DNA of 8,170 bases, taken from Lentisphaeria bacterium (GTDB lineage Bacteria > Verrucomicrobiota > Lentisphaeria > Oligosphaerales > JAFGRS01). The stretch lies in assembly GCA_016935045.1 (NCBI GenBank), contig JAFGRS010000433.1, positions 1-8,170 on the forward strand. The letters run 5' to 3'. The translations under genes were made by a program, and so were the position numbers. Shown piece after piece: positions 6,473 through 8,170 of the stretch (position 1 is the stretch's first letter; each line of letters starts with the position of its first letter). The notes under the pieces are model-generated. The model saw nothing but the letters and a program-made list of their open reading frames with translations. It did not search any database and was not told the origin of the DNA.

Positions 6473-7480
6473 TCACGGCGCCGCCAGCGAGGCCAGCAGG
6501 ATCGCCTTGATGGTGTGCATGCGGTTCTCCGCCTCGTCAAAAACCTTCGAGAAGGGGGCCTCGAAGACATCGTCGGTGACCTCCAGCGGCCCCAGCCGGC
6601 GCGTGAGTTCGGTCTCCGTGTTGTGGAACGCGGGCAGGCAGTGCAGGAAAATCACCCCGTCATGGGCCAGCTGCCCCGTCCGACGCATCAGCGCCATGTC
6701 CACCCGGTAGGGCTCCAACAGGTGCAGACGCTCGTCAAAGCGACTCTCCTCACCCATGCTGACCCATACATCCGTGTAGACCACGTTCGCCTCCGCCACG
6801 GCTTCGCCCGGATCGTGAACCACCTCCACCCGGCTGCCGTTCCGTTCCGCCGCTTCCCGCGCCACCGCGAGGACCTCGGGGGCGGGAGACAGGGCCGGGG
6901 GACAGCAGTCCACCACGTCGATGCCCGCCTTGGCGCACCCCACCAGCAGCGAATTGCAGACGTTGTTGCGGCCATCCCCCACAAACACCACCTTCAGGTC
7001 TTCGAGGGTGCCGAAGTGCTCCTTCATCGTCTGCAGGTCGGCCAGGATCTGGGTGGGGTGCCAGGTGTCGGTGAGGCCGTTCCACACCGGCACTCTCGCC
7101 TCCCGCGCCAGCGTCTCGGCCGTGGCGTGCGCAAACCCCCGGAAGAGGATGCCGTCGAACATCCGGCCCAGAACCCGGGCCGTGTCCTCGACCGATTCCT
7201 TCTTCCCGAGATGGATGTCGCCGCGGCCAAGATACTCGACGGAAGCCCCCTCGTCCCGGGCCGCCACGGTCCCCGCGCAGCGCGTCCGCGTGGACGACTT
7301 CTCGAAGACCAGGCAGAGGTTCTTCCCGCGCAGGAGCGGATTGTCCAGGTGTTCCTGTGCCTTCTTGCGTGCCTTGAGTTGGATGGCCAGGTCCACGAGC
7401 CCGAGCATCTGCGCGTCGGAGATCTCAGCCAGGGCCAACAGGCTCCTTCCTCTCAGCCCCAGATCCAGATTCAGCTTCAC
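6473..7480 (-). CDS. argF: Ornithine carbamoyltransferase, 335 aa
   Basis: The enzyme makes citrulline from ornithine and carbamoyl phosphate in arginine synthesis; run in reverse it serves arginine breakdown. The carbamoyl-phosphate motif is STRTRC (63-68), followed by YLGRGDIHLGKKESVEDTARVLGRM-type sequence as in E. coli ArgI. Also present are HPTQ (141-144), DVWVSMGE (237-244), HCLPAFH (280-286), the OTC-specific Cys motif, and FDEAENRMHTIKA near the end. After STRTRC the usual (S/A)FEVA reads AGTVA, an unusual swap of two conserved residues. I prefer GTG at 7480 because GGAGGAG lies six bases upstream and the resulting start (KLNLDLGLRGRSLLAL) matches family N-termini. ATG at 7495, giving 340 aa, is the alternative. 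pyrB follows 98 bases downstream, so the two carbamoyl-phosphate users are probably co-transcribed. No arc genes are nearby, so a biosynthetic role is more likely, but this cannot be proven here. Confidence 0.94.
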   Translation of the reverse strand: MKLNLDLGLRGRSLLALAEISDAQMLGLVDLAIQLKARKKAQEHLDNPLLRGKNLCLVFEKSSTRTRCAGTVAARDEGASVEYLGRGDIHLGKKESVEDTARVLGRMFDGILFRGFAHATAETLAREARVPVWNGLTDTWHPTQILADLQTMKEHFGTLEDLKVVFVGDGRNNVCNSLLVGCAKAGIDVVDCCPPALSPAPEVLAVAREAAERNGSRVEVVHDPGEAVAEANVVYTDVWVSMGEESRFDERLHLLEPYRVDMALMRRTGQLAHDGVIFLHCLPAFHNTETELTRRLGPLEVTDDVFEAPFSKVFDEAENRMHTIKAILLASLAAP

Positions 7481-7486
7481 CACTCG

Positions 7487-7493
7487 CTCCTCC
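7487..7493 (-). promoter_or_regulatory. Ribosome binding site that decides the argF start
   Basis: GGAGGAG on the minus strand lies six bases before GTG at 7480. It would fall inside the coding region if ATG at 7495 were used, so it argues for the shorter protein. A weaker GGAG lies just before the ATG at 7495. Confidence 0.55.
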
Positions 7494-7540
7494 ATGCGCT
7501 CCGGCAGCGGCAGCCAGGCTCAGCCTACTCGATTCATGAA

Positions 7541-7678
7541 CCACGAAGGGACACGACTGAACACCAATGGGCGCAACGAGTTCCGCTGGCGGGGGCGGCA
7601 GACGGGGAACGCCCGTTGCGTCCCGGTCCAAAGCCCTGCGACTGCTTCTCATTCGCGTGGGTTCGTGTCCATCCGTGG
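7541..7678. repeat. Long imperfect palindrome with nested inverted repeats (about 138 bp)
   Basis: The outer left arm CCACGAAGGGACACGA (7541-7556) is mirrored by GTTCGTGTCCATCCGTGG (7661-7678), matching at CCACG, GG and ACACGA. An inner pair, GGGCGCAACG (7569-7578) and CGTTGCGTCCC (7614-7624), matches at nine of ten bases and is followed inward by further TTCC/GGAA matches. The whole could fold into one long hairpin. The outer arm resembles CCACGA-GGACACGA-type dispersed repeats that I recall from several bacterial genomes. A MITE-like or REP-like element is plausible, but no target-site duplication was identified. Confidence 0.6.
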
Positions 7679-7698
7679 CTCTCCCGTACATCGTCGAA

Positions 7699-7710
7699 CG
7701 TAGCGCTACG
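7699..7710. repeat. Perfect 12-bp palindrome
   Basis: CGTAGCGCTACG reads the same on both strands. It lies nine bases before the first heptamer array and 20 after the first long palindrome. It could be a protein-binding site or part of a dispersed repeat. Confidence 0.5.
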
Positions 7711-7719
7711 CGCAACTGG

Positions 7720-7761
7720 GGACCATGGACCATGGACAATGGACCATGGACAATGGACCTT
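7720..7761. repeat. Heptanucleotide tandem array, GGAC(C/A)AT type, six units
   Basis: The units are GGACCAT, GGACCAT, GGACAAT, GGACCAT, GGACAAT and GGACCTT, with no gaps. All share GGAC, and variation falls at position 5 and in the last, degenerate unit. Each GGACCAT-GGACCAT junction contains the palindrome CCATGG. The 7-bp period cannot keep one reading frame per unit, and frames through it give artificial Trp/Met/Asp-rich peptides, so it is non-coding. Confidence 0.85.
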
Positions 7762-7867
7762 TTCAAGCCAGAGAGGTCAAGCACTTGCCCAGCGTGATGG
7801 CCGGCGTGGATGTGAGCAGGGCGATGAAAGCCGCCGGAATGCCTGCCTCAGACGTCCTTACACGTCT

Positions 7868-8016
7868 GCTCAGAACACCTGCGCAGGCGGAAAACGAGCG
7901 TGACACCAAGTGGGCGCCACGAGCCGAGTGGCGCCAAGTCCCACTCGGCTCGCGGGACCTGCTTCAGGCTGCCTTGTGGTGTCAATCCCACTTCCGCCGG
8001 GTAAGGTGCTCTGAGC
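7868..8016. repeat. Long imperfect palindrome with a perfect 12-bp core stem (about 149 bp)
   Basis: The core is CGAGCCGAGTGG (7920-7931) and its exact reverse complement CCACTCGGCTCG (7941-7952) around nine bases. Outward, the left arm carries GCTCAGA, CACCT, GGCGGAA and TGACACCA-AAG between 7868 and 7910. The reverse complement of 7973-8016 carries the same blocks in the same order. Symmetry therefore extends almost 150 bases, with an asymmetric insertion at 7953-7972. GGCGCCAC (7913-7920) can alternatively pair with GTGGCGCC (7928-7935), which excludes the core stem. It looks like a non-autonomous palindromic element or a structured RNA. Confidence 0.7.
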
Positions 8017-8020
8017 CTAT

Positions 8021-8055
8021 GGACGACCGACCACGGACTACCGACCACCGACCTC
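8021..8055. repeat. Second heptanucleotide array, (G/C)GAC(N)AC type, five units
   Basis: The units are GGACGAC, CGACCAC, GGACTAC, CGACCAC and CGACCTC, without gaps. All share GAC at positions 2-4, and C at the end. The period equals that of the array at 7720-7761 and the GAC core is shared, but the consensus differs. It starts four bases after the palindromic element ends. Confidence 0.75.
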
Positions 8056-8109
8056 GTGACGCTGGAGGGCGGTCCTGTCGCAGACCGTGAACCTGTCGCA
8101 TTGGTGTGA

Positions 8110-8153
8110 CCGCCGCGGGTTCTCCGGCGGCGACCGCGGTTACCGCGAACCCG
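8110..8153. repeat. Overlapping GC-rich inverted repeats at the right edge
   Basis: CCGCCG (8110-8115) pairs with CGGCGG (8125-8130). Between and beyond them, CGGGTTC (8116-8122) pairs with GAACCCG (8147-8153), and CGCGGT (8135-8140) is mirrored by ACCGCG (8142-8147). The pairs are partly exclusive. In sequence this GC-rich, some of this is expected by chance, and the context beyond the edge is missing. Confidence 0.4.
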
Positions 8154-8170
8154 GCCCGGGGCGGCCGGGC

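Larger units (their letters stand above)
7496..8170. other. Gene-free repeat-rich region upstream of argF
   Basis: About 675 bases have no open frame that looks like a protein. The frames present run through tandem repeats or palindrome arms and show no recognisable family. In order the region holds a long imperfect palindrome (7541-7678), a 12-bp perfect palindrome (7699-7710), a heptamer array (7720-7761), a second long palindrome (7868-8016), a second heptamer array (8021-8055) and a GC-rich hairpin cluster (8110-8153). The argF promoter must also lie here, but no convincing -35/-10 pair was seen. A frame opening with GTG at 8087 stays open to the edge, but its product is low-complexity and its ribosome site is badly placed. 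Confidence 0.75.

Noticed and set aside
6375..6476. Longer pyrB beginning at GTG 6476, overlapping the argF stop as GTGA
   Set aside because: The overlap is attractive, but there is no ribosome site upstream, the added 34 residues are Arg/Gly-rich, and the stretch contains a perfect inverted repeat. ATG 6374 has GGAAGGG at good spacing.
4458..6710. A 750-codon plus-strand open frame across the hydrolase gene and pyrB
   Set aside because: It is out of frame with the hydrolase and antisense to pyrB. Its product is Arg/Gly/Pro/Ala-rich without motifs, typical of GC-rich shadow frames.
7848..8048. A minus-strand frame, open to the right edge when read upstream, that could be the tail of a gene beyond the window
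   Set aside because: It reads through both arms of the long palindrome and the second heptamer array, and no protein family is recognisable. A gene fragment cannot be fully excluded without the flanking sequence.
7720..8055. Possible CRISPR array
   Set aside because: The repeats are 7 bp and directly tandem with no spacers, the other repeats are palindromic rather than evenly spaced, and no cas gene is present.
7725..8090. A 121-codon plus-strand frame through the heptamer arrays and the palindrome
   Set aside because: Its peptide is generated by the repeats (Trp/Met/Asp and Arg/Thr/Asp runs) and it crosses both arms of the palindrome. No ribosome site or homology is apparent.
8087..8170. 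Possible gene start at GTG 8087, open to the right edge
   Set aside because: The product is 28 low-complexity residues rich in Gly, Arg and Pro, the nearest GGAGGG is 17 bases away, and the stretch is full of inverted repeats.

Overview
This GC-rich 8.2 kb window is chromosomal DNA with six recognisable protein genes, one of them cut by the left edge. It also has a gene-free, repeat-rich stretch of about 675 bases at the right end. The organism is probably an anaerobic or fermentative bacterium of the PVC superphylum (Verrucomicrobia, Kiritimatiellota or Lentisphaerae type). This is an inference from three things: ferredoxin-dependent 2-ketoacid oxidoreductase genes, a galactokinase with a GNHTDYN sugar-binding motif, and intergenic heptanucleotide arrays of a kind I associate with that group. 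No rRNA or other phylogenetic marker is present to settle it.

Left block (1-4014, all on the minus strand, transcribed right to left): iorA, iorB, galK and ffh. Spacings are 48, 19 and 7 bases, so one transcript is likely. IorA and IorB form indolepyruvate:ferredoxin oxidoreductase, which works in aromatic amino acid breakdown or synthesis. This IorA ends before the usual C-terminal 2[4Fe-4S] ferredoxin domain. GalK is a GHMP-family sugar kinase, and Ffh is the GTPase of the signal recognition particle, of which only the N domain and part of the G domain are in the window. The functional mix is odd, with an essential secretion gene at the end of a metabolic operon.

Middle (4015-5285): a 333-base divergent intergenic region holds a candidate minus-strand promoter. 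Just downstream of it is a GC hairpin followed by a U-run, in the iorA leader. To its right, on the plus strand, lies a gene for an RNase Z-like metallo-beta-lactamase-fold hydrolase of unknown substrate. It converges on the next operon across 155 bases that contain two strong hairpins.

Carbamoyl-phosphate block (5286-7480, minus strand): argF (ornithine carbamoyltransferase) precedes pyrB (aspartate carbamoyltransferase), so the two enzymes that split carbamoyl phosphate between arginine and pyrimidine synthesis are adjacent. Both have unusual residues next to the carbamoyl-phosphate motif (SSRTF in PyrB, STRTRC-AGT in ArgF). A perfect 9-bp inverted repeat sits in the spacer between them.

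Right end (7496-8170): no convincing gene. It holds two long imperfect palindromes (about 138 and 149 bp), a perfect 12-bp palindrome, two separate arrays of 7-bp repeats and a nested GC-rich hairpin cluster at the edge. This repeat cluster is the least explained part of the window. I see no new multi-gene defence or biosynthetic system.
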